64,000 nt of DNA, from positions 744,397 to 808,396 of the forward strand of contig JAVSML010001000.1 of assembly GCA_038503035.1 (NCBI GenBank), in the 5' to 3' direction. This document shows, piece after piece, positions 13,685 through 26,261 of this stretch. Within the stretch, counting starts at the first letter, position 1. Every line of letters begins with the position of its first letter. The notes under the pieces were generated by a model that made no database searches, had not been told where the DNA came from, and saw only the letters and a list, made by a program, of their open reading frames with translations. Both the position numbers and the translations under genes were made by a program. The DNA comes from Crocodylus rhombifer (lineage: Eukaryota; Chordata; Crocodylia; Crocodylidae).

Positions 13685-13776
13685 TTTCATTTTGATCATA
13701 GAAAATGTGGATTTGGGGTTACTTTTTTAAACTAGAAAATTGGAGATTTTTTAATCAGAGAAAAACAGGATCCCTG
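13522..13776. mobile_element. foldback hAT-type MITE with CA-repeat loop
   Basis: A 255-bp near-palindrome. The left arm (CAGGGACTTGGTTTTGTCTG, poly-A, then AAAATCCACATTTC and GATCAAAATGAAA) pairs with the right arm in reverse (CAGGGATCCTGTTTTTCTCTG, then AAATCCACATTTTC and GATCAAAATGAAA). The turn is a (CA)n run at about 13650-13680. Flanking 8-bp duplications are CTAAAGAT (13514-13521) and CTAATGAT (13777-13784), one mismatch. It is inserted in the L3-like LINE. The terminal CAGGGA and 8-bp duplications indicate hAT. Confidence 0.87.
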
Positions 13777-14605
13777 CTAATGATACTTTCTGTTTTGTTT
13801 TCCATTCCCTTCTTAATAATCTCCAACAATTTGTTTGCCTTTTTGATGGCTGCTGAGCACTGAGCTGATGTTTTTAGTGAACTGTCCACAATGACTTCCA
13901 GATTTCTATTCTAAATCCTAACTGCAAATTTATGGCACATCACAGCATAGATATATTTTGGGTTCCCATGTGCCCCACTTTGCATTTCTCTACATTGAAT
14001 TTCATTTGCTATTTAATTGCCCATTCACTCAGCAGTCTCATATCCTTCCATAGGTCCTCACAGTCTGCCTTTATCTTTACCACTTTCAATAACTGCACCA
14101 TTCACAGATTTGACCACCTCGCTATTCACCCCATTTTCCTGATCATTTATGTATATGTCAAAGAACACTGGCCCCAACACGGATCCCACAGATCTACTTC
14201 TTACCTTTCTTTCCCATCCTGAAAACTGACCATTTATACTCACTCTGTCTTCTATCTTTAAACCAAATTCCAATCCATGAATGGACCTTCCCTGTAATCA
14301 TAATTACCTGAGTTTTTAAAAAGCCATTGATGAGGGACCCTGTTAAAGACTTTTCGGAAACACTGATATACTATGTCAATTGGATCACCCTGATGCACCT
14401 GCAAAGAACCCTAGCAGGTCACAAGGCACAATTTCCCTTTGATAGCCATGTTGATTCCTTCCCAGTGAGTCATGTTCATCCATGTGCTGAAGAATTTTAT
14501 TTTTACCAATTTTCCAGGAACAGAAGTTAGACTCGCTAGCTTATAGCTCCATTCACCCCCTCTAGAGCCTTTTTAAATATGGGAGTTGCACTGAAAACCC
14601 TCAGG

Positions 14606-15096
14606 GCACATCCCCATGAGTGAGAATATGTATTTCCTGGGGACAACTAGTAGCAGCACATATTTGTGCTACAGCTAGTTGTCCCTGGGAATGCCCCTGC
14701 ATATGTGCTCTGGTGTGTGGCAAATTGCCCCATGTGGGGTAGGGGAGATTTGAACCAGCACCTGGGCTGGCCCCAGCAGTCCTACCTGGGACCCCGGGGG
14801 CTTCCTGGAGCTGCAGCAGCAGCAGCAATCTGGGTGTGTGCAGCCTGGCCAGCAGCTGGAGCATGGCTCTGGCAAGCCAGGCTCCAGTTTCAGGCGGTAT
14901 ATGCTGCCACCATGTGTGCCACCCTGCTTTTTTCTAGCATAGGTTTTTTGGCCACCAGGATCTCCCAGTGTCCAAAAAAACCACTGCACTGCAAATTAGT
15001 GTCGTAAAGGCCTGCATATGCAATGTGTGCAGTTTGAGGAGCCACAGACAGATCTGTAGCGTCAGAAACTGCATGTGCACATTCATGGGGATGTGC
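14606..15096. mobile_element. TIR element nested in the L3-like LINE
   Basis: Terminal inverted repeats GCACATCCCCATGA on the left and the reverse complement TCATGGGGATGTGC on the right. The LINE sequence CCTCAGG is present on both sides (14599-14605 and 15097-15103), a 7-bp duplication, or 8 bp if one shared C is counted. The core includes a small inverted repeat around CAACTAGTAGC...GCTAGTTG (near 14644-14685). A related fragment lies at about 20206-20345. Noncoding. Confidence 0.78.
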
Positions 15097-15615
15097 CCTC
15101 AGGTACCAAAGTTGTTTTCAGTGATAGGCTTCAAAGAACAGTTAGAAGTTCAGCAATTTATGATCTGAACACCTTTAGGACCCTAGCATGAATACCATCA
15201 GGTCTTGGTGATTTGCTACTGTTTAGTTTATCAATTTCCTCCATGACCTCATCTGCCTCAATTTAGGTCAGCTCCACTTTAGTCCTATGTTTCTGTATTC
15301 CTTGCTAGTCCGAGAACAAATTACAGGACAAACAAATTGTAGGTGAGCTATCAATCACTTTGTTGAGTGAACTTATGTAAAACACTTATTTATTGATACT
15401 TATTACTTTACATTGTACACAAACAGGGAAAGAGATTGTCCCTGTAAAAGATCTGCAACAGGGATTAGGCTATTCCCCAGGTGCCAGAATTGAATCACAT
15501 GTAGTCCATCTGAAAAGCAACAAAGTTAATATTAAGACCCATCAATTCAGGGCTGGTGGATGCAGAGTACAGAAAAGAGAATGATAATTAGTACAGGAAG
15601 ACTACAGGAAAACCT

Positions 15616-15671
15616 CTTGGCCAACTACATTTAAAAAGTAGGACTTGGCCAACTACATTTAAAAAGTAGGA
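15616..15671. repeat. 28-bp perfect tandem duplication
   Basis: Two identical adjacent copies of a 28-bp unit starting CTTGGCCAACTACATTTAAA. The copies do not differ, so the duplication is recent or an assembly duplication. Confidence 0.92.
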
Positions 15672-18600
15672 CTGTTCACTATACTATATATACTCCTCCT
15701 CACTATTTAAATCACAGTAAATTGCATGAATACTGATAGTTTCCTGTTTCCTCCTTCGTGCACTCTGCTTCCTCCAATACAGTGGCTGTAACAATACAGT
15801 ACTAATTCAGAAAATATGAATATTAGCATAAGTGCCTTGAGTCATTCCCACATTTAAAAATAAAATAAAAATCATCAGCTGCTGAGTCTAGGCCTACAGG
15901 CTACAGACTAGTGACGCCATTTAAAGAAGAAACAACAAAAGGTTGCTAATTAAATCTCTACAAGATCTAAGCATCTCAGACACAATATACAACTCCTTTT
16001 AAGTATGGTATCTGGAACACAGCTTTACATTTTTTAAAAAAATAAAAAAAAAAGCAAGCTAGAGATACTATCAGCAAGCTACAGTCTACAACCAACTTTG
16101 TAACTGTTGAGTGGTCTTCACTGTTGATTGGTAAACAAACTACATGCCAGATTTCTTCTTGATTGGATAACACAGGCAAAAACAGTCAAAAAAATTATTT
16201 AGCAAAAGGAAATGCAAGGCAGATGTTAAGCGAGAGCCCCAAAGCAAAATATGAAGATTCTCGTTCCTCAGAATAATATTTAATTAATGCAGGGGCATTT
16301 TGCAAGGATGCCCACTTTCTGGTTCAGATTTTAACTGTTAACATTAACTGAAATTGCCCCATGTTTCTCACTTGTTAAAAAAAATCCTAAACATTAATTG
16401 CAAATAAAAAAACCATACAAGTCAACTCCATAAAATGTAGAAGCTGTAAGATGCTTATGAAATATACAAAACCCTTAAGCTTTTGAATAAGAAGTCAAAA
16501 GTCTAGATACATGCCTAGAACTGGTCTTGGTGGATGCAAATGATTCTCTCTTAGAAACCTAGGGATCCTTGAAAATAAAGTAACAGAATTATAGGTTGGG
16601 AAGGAGTTTCAAGTGCTAATTTAGTTAAGTCCCAGCTACAAAAGCAGGAGTCATTTGTTTAAATTGAACTGTGTATGTTTCCTGTAAGAACAAAGTGTTC
16701 AGGTCAAGTCATTAAATGGCGTATTTACCATCATAAAGGGGACCCTACAAGTAAGAATGGAGGAATATATTGGGAAGAAAGGAATATATTGGCAACACAG
16801 TTTTCACGGTTTACTTTTTCCTACAAATTGTGTAGCTTAGGGATACCAACTACAGGAAGCTGGCTTGCAGTTGTTGGTAGCTGAATATATATTTGGCCAA
16901 GCACAAAAAATCTTGTGCCATTTATGGAGACAGGAAAGTAAGAGGTCCTTACTTTGTGGTTTTCTAGCTCCAGATTCAACATGATGAATCAGATGCTGGT
17001 CAATGGCTGTGCTCATTAAAAGACTCATGGTCAGAGGGAGTTCACTAAATTACATCTCATCAACAGCTGTTACTTACCATGTCTTTTATTGTACCGACTG
17101 AATGAGATCATTCCTTTCTATCAGAAGCAAGCAATCCAGATAAGGAAAGAAGTTTTTTGAGAAAGTTGAAGCAATTCATGAAAAATTTGATAGACAATGC
17201 AAGAGAAATTGGTACCCCAGAGTTCCTACAGACATGCGGGGAGTCTGCTCCAATGCACTGGAAAGTTGGAGCAGACTCAATTAATCAAGTCTGTTGGAGC
17301 ACAGAAATTGATGTGCTCTGGCAGGTTTCCACATCATGTGCATCAGCAACCCTGTGAGTTCCTGTGCTGAAAAATGGCAGTGGGGTACTTTGAAATAAAC
17401 CACATTTGATGAGCTTTAGTTCAAAGCACCCTACCACCATTTTTTCAGTGTGGTGTAAAAATGCCCCCTTGGCCCCCGCTTCTTGACAGTTGTATTCAGT
17501 AGCTAAAGTGTGAGGCTGCCCAGACTACTTTCTTGCTTTTCACACCAAAGTAAATGCATCTTTCCTGACTACGACCTTATATCCAATCAGCTCTGATCCC
17601 TTCCCAAATTTAAGATTCCTTCTTTTGTTAGTACAGACAAGACTTTCTTCACCACATGCCTTTTCTAGAGACCTTCCAAATTAGAACAAATGAAACAACC
17701 ATCCAGTCTTTGCTGTCTATTTCATATGGTTGAAACTCTTGTCTGAAAGTTAGGGGTCAAAGTCATCACATCAACTTTTTCCATTCTTTCTTTCCAACTA
17801 GACCACAGTTGAACTTTCCTTAGTTAAAGCCTCCCACCCTAGGGATAAGAAATAGTTCACACACTTTCACATAATTTTACCATTAAAATAATAAAAAATA
17901 ATTTCTTGTTGGTTGAAACAAATGCCATTAAATGTATTATTGTAGAACTAATCCTCTATTAATAGATGGCTGCTCTAGTAAATGCCTTTCTGTTATGACA
18001 TTAGATGAAAAATTACTCTGATTGTTTAGATTCAGATATACAGTAATAAGTAAAATAAGCATCCTGTTCTTCAACAGGAGACAGAACAATAGGCCCAAGT
18101 TTAATTAGGAACAAATCACAGATGCTTCACTTTTAAGGATTCTAGAGGGAAAAAATAGAAAGTGTTTAAAGTCCCTAGGTCTAAATCAAAATTACAGGCT
18201 TCTCTCCAAACTTTTTTTTTTTTTTTTTTTTAATTTCCTTAGCCTCTCTTTGCCATTCACACCATTCATTATTCCTCTCCTCCTTTCTTTAAGAAAAATG
18301 CCAGTCTTAACCCCCCCCCCCCGCCCCCCAAAAAAACAAAAACAAAAAACTATACATAAAAGTTTGGCTTTTAATTACTTCGGCATTCTGGATAGCATTT
18401 TCAAACACACAAGTTACTGGAGCCAACTCAGTTCCATACACCATAATATATTTTTTCTTCATAGTTGTCCCCCATAAAAAATTAGTTATAAATCTGCAAT
18501 TTTCAAGCTACGCAGGCAATGTGATTAACAATCTATTTCCCCCATATGGTTACCTAACCGACGAAAACAGATATTGTCACTAAACACAAATAATTGCATA

Positions 18601-18825
18601 TTTTTTGGCATTCTAACATATCCAGATTTGTATAAAAGTCAGACCTATTTTTACATTATTCTGTTACAAACTTAACACTCTTTGTAACATGAGATTCTAT
18701 AACCACTTAAATACAACAAGGAACATCTTGTTAGTGAGGAAAAAAACAAATATTAGGGCATTACTTTTAACAGGAAGGCATGGTTACATGAAAAAATAAA
18801 ACAAAACAGCTATCTACTCCCTATG

Positions 18826-19290
18826 GGTACATGCAGCTGTTCACCACACCCAGTCTACAATCATGTGATTTGCTTTAAACCACATGATCACAGATTGGGA
18901 GCAGCTTGTGCAGATGTTCACCAGTGCTGGAAATCATGCCAGGAATCTGGTGCAAGTAACTTGGGGTGAGGGGGAGTGGCAGGCAGCATCAGAGGGGGCT
19001 AGCAGGTCTATGGGAGGGAGTTGATGGGTCCGCAAGGGGTGGGATGTTGTCAGGTTTTCCATCTGGGATGAAAGGGGAGTTTGGAGGGCTTAAAATAGCC
19101 TGGTCATGGTTGGGGGTAGTAGAAAACCCACAACTCCAGGGCTGGGACAAACAGCTGGGTTTTCCCAGCCCCAGGGATCAACTCAGAATATGTGCACACA
19201 TTTGCTTAAGTCAGGCATGGGTTACCCTGAGCCACACAGCGCACCTCCACAAGCGAACTATGTTAGGTTGGGCTAATTTAAGTGTAATGT
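18826..19290. other. GC-rich repeat-like block, unidentified
   Basis: A sharp rise in GC content in AT-rich intron, with an internal inverted phrase (ATCATGTGATTTGC... and ...CACATGATCACAGATTGG). It looks like another nonautonomous DNA element, but I could not define ends or a target duplication. Confidence 0.35.
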
Positions 19291-20205
19291 TTGCACATAA
19301 ACCTATATTCAAAGCCTGTTTAAAAATTCTCTATCTAGATATATCCATCATCTTTCCATTTATTACAATAGGTTTTTGATTAGGACTTTATACTCATGCA
19401 GATATCTTTTACCACACCAATCATTATGAAATAATTGCCAAAGACAATGCACACGATAAGGAACAGATATAAGGATTCATTCAGCTACTTTATATAGAAT
19501 ATTCAGTCTGGAAAATCTAAGCCAATAGCAGCAGCTGAACCAAAGACATTTATTACTGACAGCAATGTATAAAATGGAAGGAACTCTATTGTCAGAATAC
19601 AAGTAGAATTCGGCAAAGCTTGTCAGGAAATCTAATTTTATTTATTAATATATAAAGGAATACATTGACAACAGTTTTCATGGTTTACTTTTTCCTACAA
19701 ATTGTGTAATATATATGCCAAAGAGAAAGAAAAGGCAAATTTTCTGATCAGAGGAGTTAGTTAAGAATTACACTCAGGATAGAGTTGGTATTGGCTAGGA
19801 ATCCTAAGGTCAAATGGAATAACTGAAGACAAAACAAGATGGAAAGTCTATCTAGATCAAGTTATTTGACTGTATGGAAGCAGAGTGAATTTTCTGCTGG
19901 GGAGAGAGAGAGACTGTCCAAACATAAGAGAGTAATCAGTTATGGAAGCAACATGCCAACAGGCAGCATGTTGGCAGGAGAAAGGAGTGAGAAATCATAA
20001 TATTGTATCATGATAATAAAAAGCAAAAGTCCTCACCTTTTTGAGCTACATAAAATTAGATTAGCTCTAACTTTCAAAACAAACTGTTAATGACTTGCTA
20101 GTACAAAACAAATTGTAATTTTACAAATTTCATATAAGTCAGACATTCTAAGGTCATGCTATTAGGAGGAGACAACTATAGATCTCTAGTGGGAATAAAA
20201 TGTCA

Positions 20206-20345
20206 CATGTCACATCCACATGAGTGCGGACTTTTGGTTCCCGAGGAACAACTATTAGCACAACACTTTGTTCTGCTATTAGTTGCCCCTGGGGAACACC
20301 TGTGCCACCTGATGCCTTGGCATCAAACAATAAAAGGACTCAGGG
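20206..20345 (+). mobile_element. partial relative of the 14606 element
   Basis: CACATCCACATGAGTGCGGA followed by GAGGAACAACTATTAGCAC and CTATTAGTTGCCCCTGGGGA follows the order of the left half of the element at 14606 (CACATCCCCATGAGTGAGAA, GGGGACAACTAGTAGCAGC, GCTAGTTGTCCCTGGGAA). The right end was not recognised. Confidence 0.5.
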
Positions 20346-20880
20346 CTCAATAATCTGGATTTTCCACTGAAATCATTACCTCAGGCTAGGAATGAGGCAT
20401 GCTGGTAAGCCAAAACAAGGCAATTCTTATATTTCCTAAGAATTTGATTTAAATTTGTCCAACTGTCACTGAAACAAGAAAACTTTAAAAATGCAAGCAA
20501 CTTTCTGTTAGGCCACCAGGTAGAAGCTAGTAAGAAGTCATCTCACAAATATTAGCAATTGCAATCATAGTTTAACCCGTTCTCTTCTTGTAAAGTACTG
20601 GTATGAAATTTAATAAAGTCTGTTCACTGTTAAATAGTTGTGTGCAATTGTGTGCATTCTTGTAGTGTTTTAAAATCTTCATATGATTTAATTTTTAAAT
20701 ATTTACTTTGCCATCTTCACATGGACATAACCAGAACGTGGTTACTCTGAAATTACCCAAATTAAGTTTAGCAAGTGTGTTGATAATGCTGTCAGCATTA
20801 ATTGATGCTGAAAGGAAATCAGCACGGGTTCATCACAGGTATATCCTGCCTGATGCACCTTTTCCCCCCCCCCCCCCCCA

Positions 20881-22640
20881 TAGATTGTAGAGTTGGAAGG
20901 GACCACAATTGATCATCGTGTCCAACCCCCTGCCCCTAGCAGGAAAGAGGACTGAGGTCAGATGACCCCAGCCAGGTGTCTATCAAGCCTCCTCTTGAAG
21001 ACCTCCAAGTTAGGTGAGAGTACCGCCTCTCTTGGAAGCCCATTGCAGATTCTTGCACCCTTACTGTAAAACATTTCTTCCTAACGTCTAACCTAAATCT
21101 ACTCTCCACTAGTTCGCACCCATTATTCCTAGTTACCCCCTGGAGCGCTCTGGTAAATAGCACATCACCAATTCCCTGTCGTCCTCCCTTGATAAACTTG
21201 TAGACAGCTACAAGGTCACCCCTCAGCCGTCTCTTCTGAAGGTTGAAGAGATCCAGATCTCTCAACCTCCCCTCATAGGGTATTTCATGGAGGCCACTAA
21301 CCATGTGAGTGGCCCTCCTCTGAACCCTCTCCAGATTCTTTGCATCCCTCTCGAAGTGCGGCGCCCAAAACCCAACAGTACTGCAACTGCGGCCTGACCA
21401 ATGCCACATAGAGGGGGAGCATCACCTCCCTTGATCTGTTGGTCATGCATCTGCTAATACATGACAAGGTGCGATTAGCTTTGTTGATGGCCTTGTTACA
21501 CTGCCAGCTCATGTTCATCTTGGAGTCAACTATGACTCCAACATCTCTTTCAGCTTCTGAGCTGCTGAGGAGGTCATCCCCCAACCTATAGGTGTTCTGG
21601 GGATTCCTCCTTGTTAGGTGGAGTACCTTACATTTATCTTTGTTGAATTGCATCCTGTTCTGCATCCAGGTAGGTGACATCAGCCTCAGCTCCTGTGCCA
21701 AAGCAGTGTGTGACCTGGTCATAAAAGGGTATAAGGGTCAGGCAGGATCTACCTGTGATGTACCTATGCTGGTTTCCTTTCAGCATCATTTCCCCTGTTG
21801 AGCCATCAAAAATGTACTCTTTGATGACTTTTTTCCAATATTTTCCCAGGGATAGAGGTAAGACTGACTGGCCTAAAGTTACTTGGCTCATCCCTTCTCC
21901 CCTTCTTAAATATGAGTACCACATTTGCCCTTTTCCAGTCCTCAGGGATTTGGCCGGAGCACCATGAGTGCTCAAACAGCTGTGTTAGTGGCTCAGCTAA
22001 GACACTGGCCAATTCGTTCACCACCCGTGGATGGAGGTCATCCAGGCTGGCTAACTTGCACCCATCTAGCCCTTCCAAGTGCTCCTTAACTAAGTCAGCA
22101 CTAACCTTTGGAAGTCTGGTGCTTTTTGGACATCTGTCTGTGCTCAAGGTGGGGGATTTGTCTTGGTCAGTACTTAGAAATACTGACGCAAAGAACTCAT
22201 TGAAGAGCTCCATCTTCTTCTCCTGTGTCAACCACGAACTATCCTGATTTCTCCTGCAGGGGCTCGATGTTACTCTTCACTTTCCTTTTGCTCACTAAGC
22301 ATCTGTAGAAGGACTTTTTATTGTCCTGAATTATTGAAGCCAGCCTGATCTCCAGTCCTGCCTTGGCCTGCCTGATTCCCTGCAATAGCACACTAGGGAG
22401 GTATATGCTTCCTTAGTGGCTGCCCCCTGCTTCCACTGCCTATAAATCTCTTTCTTTGTCCCCAGTCTTTCCTGGATTTCCCTGTTCAGCCAACAGGGCT
22501 TTTTTAGCCCCTTAGCCCCTTTTCCTGCATAAGGGGATAGACTCCTTTTGTGCCCCAAGCATCACTCCCTTGAGAAACCTCCAACCCTCCTGGACCCCCA
22601 TTTGCTCAATGCTTTTGAGTTTCACCACTTCACTATCTAG
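20881..22640 (-). mobile_element. CR1 LINE, minus strand, internally deleted
   Basis: Reverse-oriented CR1 with an intact-looking 3' end (starting at 20881 on the plus strand as TAGATTGTAGAGTTGGAAGG). Open segments include WLNREIQERLGTKKEIYRQW, FNEFFASVFLSTDQ, LHPRVVNELASVLAEPL, WKRANVVLIFKKG and FRPVSLTSIPGKILEK, which are the ORF2 region before and inside the reverse transcriptase. Right after ADVTYLD (motif A) the frame jumps to DAIQQR, skipping about 350 nt that the neighbouring plus-strand copy keeps, so motifs B and C are missing. A C-run of about 17 bases abuts the 3' end. Confidence 0.9.
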
Positions 22641-22644
22641 CCTT

Positions 22645-23850
22645 TTACAACCAAGTCACACACTGTCTTGACACTGGAGCTGAGGCTGATGTCATCTACC
22701 TGGATTTTAAGGCCTTCGACAGTTTTGCATCCTATTCTCATAGGGAAGCTAGTAGGCTGTGGACTGGACACTTATACAGTCAGGTGGGTGGCTAACTGGC
22801 TTAGGGACTGCACCTGCACCCAGAGAGTGGTGGTAGACAGGTCGTTCTCAGCCTGGAAGGAGGTGGGCAGTGGGGTCCTGAAGGGTTTGGTCCTTGGACC
22901 AATGTTATTTAATATCTTCATCAGCAATTTGGATGAGGGTGTGGAGAGTACCCTCTCCAAGTCTGCAGATGATACCAAGTTATGGGACAAAGTTAAAATG
23001 TCAGAGAGCAGGGAGCAGATGCAGGCTGATCTGGACAGGTTGAATGAATGGGTTGAATGAAATAGGATGCAACTCAACAAAAAATAAAGGCAAAGTACTC
23101 CACCTAAGGAGGAGGAATCACCAGCACACTTATAGGTTGCGGGATGACCTCCTTAGCAGCTCAGCGGCTGAGAGGGATCTTGGAGTCATTGCTGACTCCA
23201 AGATGAACATGAGCTGGCAGTGTAACAAGGCCATCAACAAGGCCAATCACACCTTGTAATGTATTAGCAGATGCATGACCAATGGATTGAGGGAGGTGAT
23301 GCTCCCCCTCTATGCAGCATTGGTCAGGTCATAGTTGGAGTATTGTGTCCAGTTTTGGGTGCTGCACTTCAAGAGGGACATGGAGAATCTGGAGAAGGGT
23401 CAGAGGAGGGCCACTTGCATGATTAGTGGCCTCTGCGAAAGACCCTACAAGGGGAGGTTGAGGGATCTGGATCTCTTCAGCATTCACAAGAGACATCTAA
23501 GGGGAGACCTTGTGGCTGCCTATAAGTTTATGAAGGGAGGACAACAGGGAATTGGAGATGTGCTATTTACCAGAGCACCCCTAGGAGTAACTAGAAATAA
23601 TGGGTGCAAACTATTGGAGAGTAGATTTAGGTTAGACATTAGGAAGAAATTTTTTTATAGTAAGGGTGGTGAGAATCTGCAATGGGCTTCCAAGAGAGGC
23701 GGTACTCTCACCTAACTTGGAGGTCTTCAAGAGGAGGCTTGATAGACACCTGGCTGGGGTCATCTGACCTCAGTCCTCTTTCCTGCCAGGGGCAAGGAGT
23801 CGCACACAATGATGCTTTGTGGTCCCTTCCAACTCTACAACCTATGAATT
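22645..23850 (+). mobile_element. CR1 LINE, plus strand, 5'-truncated
   Basis: Starts at the reverse-transcriptase motif A region (ADVIYLDFKAFD near 22690), runs through GLVLGPMLFNIFISNLDEG and the catalytic-box remnant SADDTKLWDKV (FADD in active CR1), then LHFKRDMENLEKGQRRAT, RGDLVAAYKFMKGG and the CR1 3' end near 23850 (CCAACTCTACAACCTATGAA). A frameshift after motif A and further stops inactivate it. Its 5' end meets the 5' end of the minus-strand CR1, and each copy has its own 3' end, so these are two insertions rather than one inverted copy. Confidence 0.9.
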
Positions 23851-26261
23851 AAATGGATAACCATTTTGAAAATGTTGATATTCTAAAGGCAGCTACTCTG
23901 CACAGCTGCCAGATGGACAGCCCAGATATAGTCTTAAAAGGGGTTACTACCCACCCAGCTGCTCCTCCCACCATCACTCCAGCTGCAGGAGATAGCCAAG
24001 GGCCTCTCCCCCTCCTTCAGCTTTCCCTTCCCACCACCTACCCACAAGGGGGTGATGTGGTGTGCAGTGGTACAGTGCAGTCTGTGGTGGTATTGAAGTC
24101 CACTGGCAGGGAGATGAGGGTGAGGCCAAGGTACACACAGTGCAGTGGGAAGACTTGTGCATGAGCCTAAGGTGATGGGAGGGATGGAGAAAAGGAGAAC
24201 ATGTGTGACCCCTAGCTACCTAAAAGTTGGACAGCTTTGCTCTATATTATATAGTTGATCAAGTGCATAGGCAGAGAGCAATTTAATCCAAAAAAACTCA
24301 ATATTTTGTTTTCTGTAAGACTGAAAATCCTATCTTGTATAATATACTCATTTGATTATAGATCGTATAATTCCCTCTGATGTGGCTTCCTCTGTAAATG
24401 GATTTTTATTTTACTGTGCACCAAAAACATATTTTATTAAAATCAGAGGTTAACATACCATATATTTCCTCTGTTTGCAAGTTATCTGGACAGCTTCTCT
24501 TTACAGCTTTTCCCAATTTAGCCAGTATTTTACATCTAGTACCTATACACAATACACAACTTAGCACACATATGCATCAACTTAAAAATATATACATATC
24601 AGTTGATAAAACTAGAATTTCTGCAAATAAGGAAACTAAACTAAGCACTTCCTATTTCTTGAGTATCCTTTGTTTTTGTGCATTTTTACAATACACGTGC
24701 TTCAGTGTCCAGAAGGAAATATGCAGAAACAGCTTTAAATAGCTTAACAGGTGACAAGAGCACATCTACTTGGCATAATGGATCCTTATAAAAGTTCCAT
24801 AGAAACACTATCTGTAAGACCTTTGTAGCACCCATAACTATCAGAGAATTAACACAAGTCAGAAACCATTTAAATAGCACTTGATGCTTCCTGCCTTGGG
24901 GGGGCGGGGATCATTTGGTGTTACATAGCCAGTCTTTCACACAATGACTTCTTCAATAACTATGGAACCAACTTCATTATCCAAATGTTTATTGTGGTAT
25001 AAACAAAAAATAAATAAATAAAAATGAACACTCATACATTGTAAAACTATGCCAGTCATGTATTTTTGAAGTCTGTCCACTTCAATTTTCTAACACTTAA
25101 TATTATAGGAAACTTAAATGGATGCCCATAAATATGATCATTTAACAGTTACATCTGCAACAAATGCTTGTTCTAATGAAAGCTTTTGTTGCCTCTTCTG
25201 CATAATAAGCAGCAGACTTAGCTGCTTGTTTGATCTTTTTTCCAGAGACTGTAATTCAACAAAGCATATTTATCTATTACAGAATTTTCTCTTTTTGAGC
25301 AGCAGCACATTTATCTGATAAATAGCACAGAACAGTCATATAATGAAATTTCTTTGTGTTATGTTAAAATATAAGTCACGCCACCTTTAGAAACCTTCTC
25401 AACTTCTGTGTGCAAATCTCTGTTGCAGGCAACATGTTCTTCTCGATCCCTTTAAGAACAATCTAACAGCACCTACTTACAGCACTTTTTATAACATAAC
25501 AAAATTCTTGTCATGGCAAGGAAAACAAATACCAGTCACAAAAAAACACATCTATTAATGTTTAACCGCAATACTATTGTCTGTCTCTATTTAACCACCA
25601 TTTGTCTGCCAAATCAAACTTAATAGCCCTTATTTTTATTGTTTGCAGAGGTTTGAATTGCTAAACCTCATAAAATGTAAACAAAAGAGCATTTCATAGG
25701 GAGGCATCAGTTATACTTATTCATTCATGCACCAGAGATGTACTGAATATGGCAGTTGGCTTCAACAGCCTGTGTTAAAACTATGGTTTGATCAAGTTGA
25801 GTTCCTAGTTTTCTTCTGTTATATACAAGAACCCCCTGCAGTTGTTGTTCAGTGGTAGGATGCTTGTTTGCCACATCACAGACCCTGACTCAATTACCAG
25901 ACACGCATGTAGCTACATTTGATTGTAGATTGTCTGGACTTGGTTTGGCCTTTGGATTCTCTCTATGGTCTAAAGGTCTGATGGAAGGTCTGGGCAACCT
26001 TCACTCGTCCATACTCTGGCCTAGGCATATGCGTAGAAGGTCCTGGTGGAGGAAGGAACCCTTTTGTTGCTAAAAGTAGTGAAGGAAATAGAATTTCGTT
26101 CCAAGTGGAAACTTGAGTTAATAGAAAAAATTGCTGAGAACACAGCAAAAGTAATAATATGAACATGATGCTCCCTCTATATGTTACAGGTACTGCACAA
26201 CTGACTGGTTAACCAGGCAATTGATTGAGATCAGCTACACATGCCAAGTACCTATAATATA

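Larger units (their letters stand above)
13180..15310 (-). mobile_element. CR1/L3-like LINE, minus strand, with two nested insertions
   Basis: In reverse orientation this stretch reads as an L3/CR1-type LINE. Near 14273-14100 the frame contains GQFSGWERKVRS, GSVLGPVFFDIYINDQENG and VNSEVVK, the reverse-transcriptase region; the FADD catalytic box that should follow is replaced by SVNGA. The 3' part covers 13180-13521, with the usual CTGGGTCAGAC...CAGTATCCTGT phrase. DNA elements at 13522-13776 and about 14606-15096 interrupt it. It is dead: the catalytic box is lost and there are several frame breaks. Confidence 0.75.
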
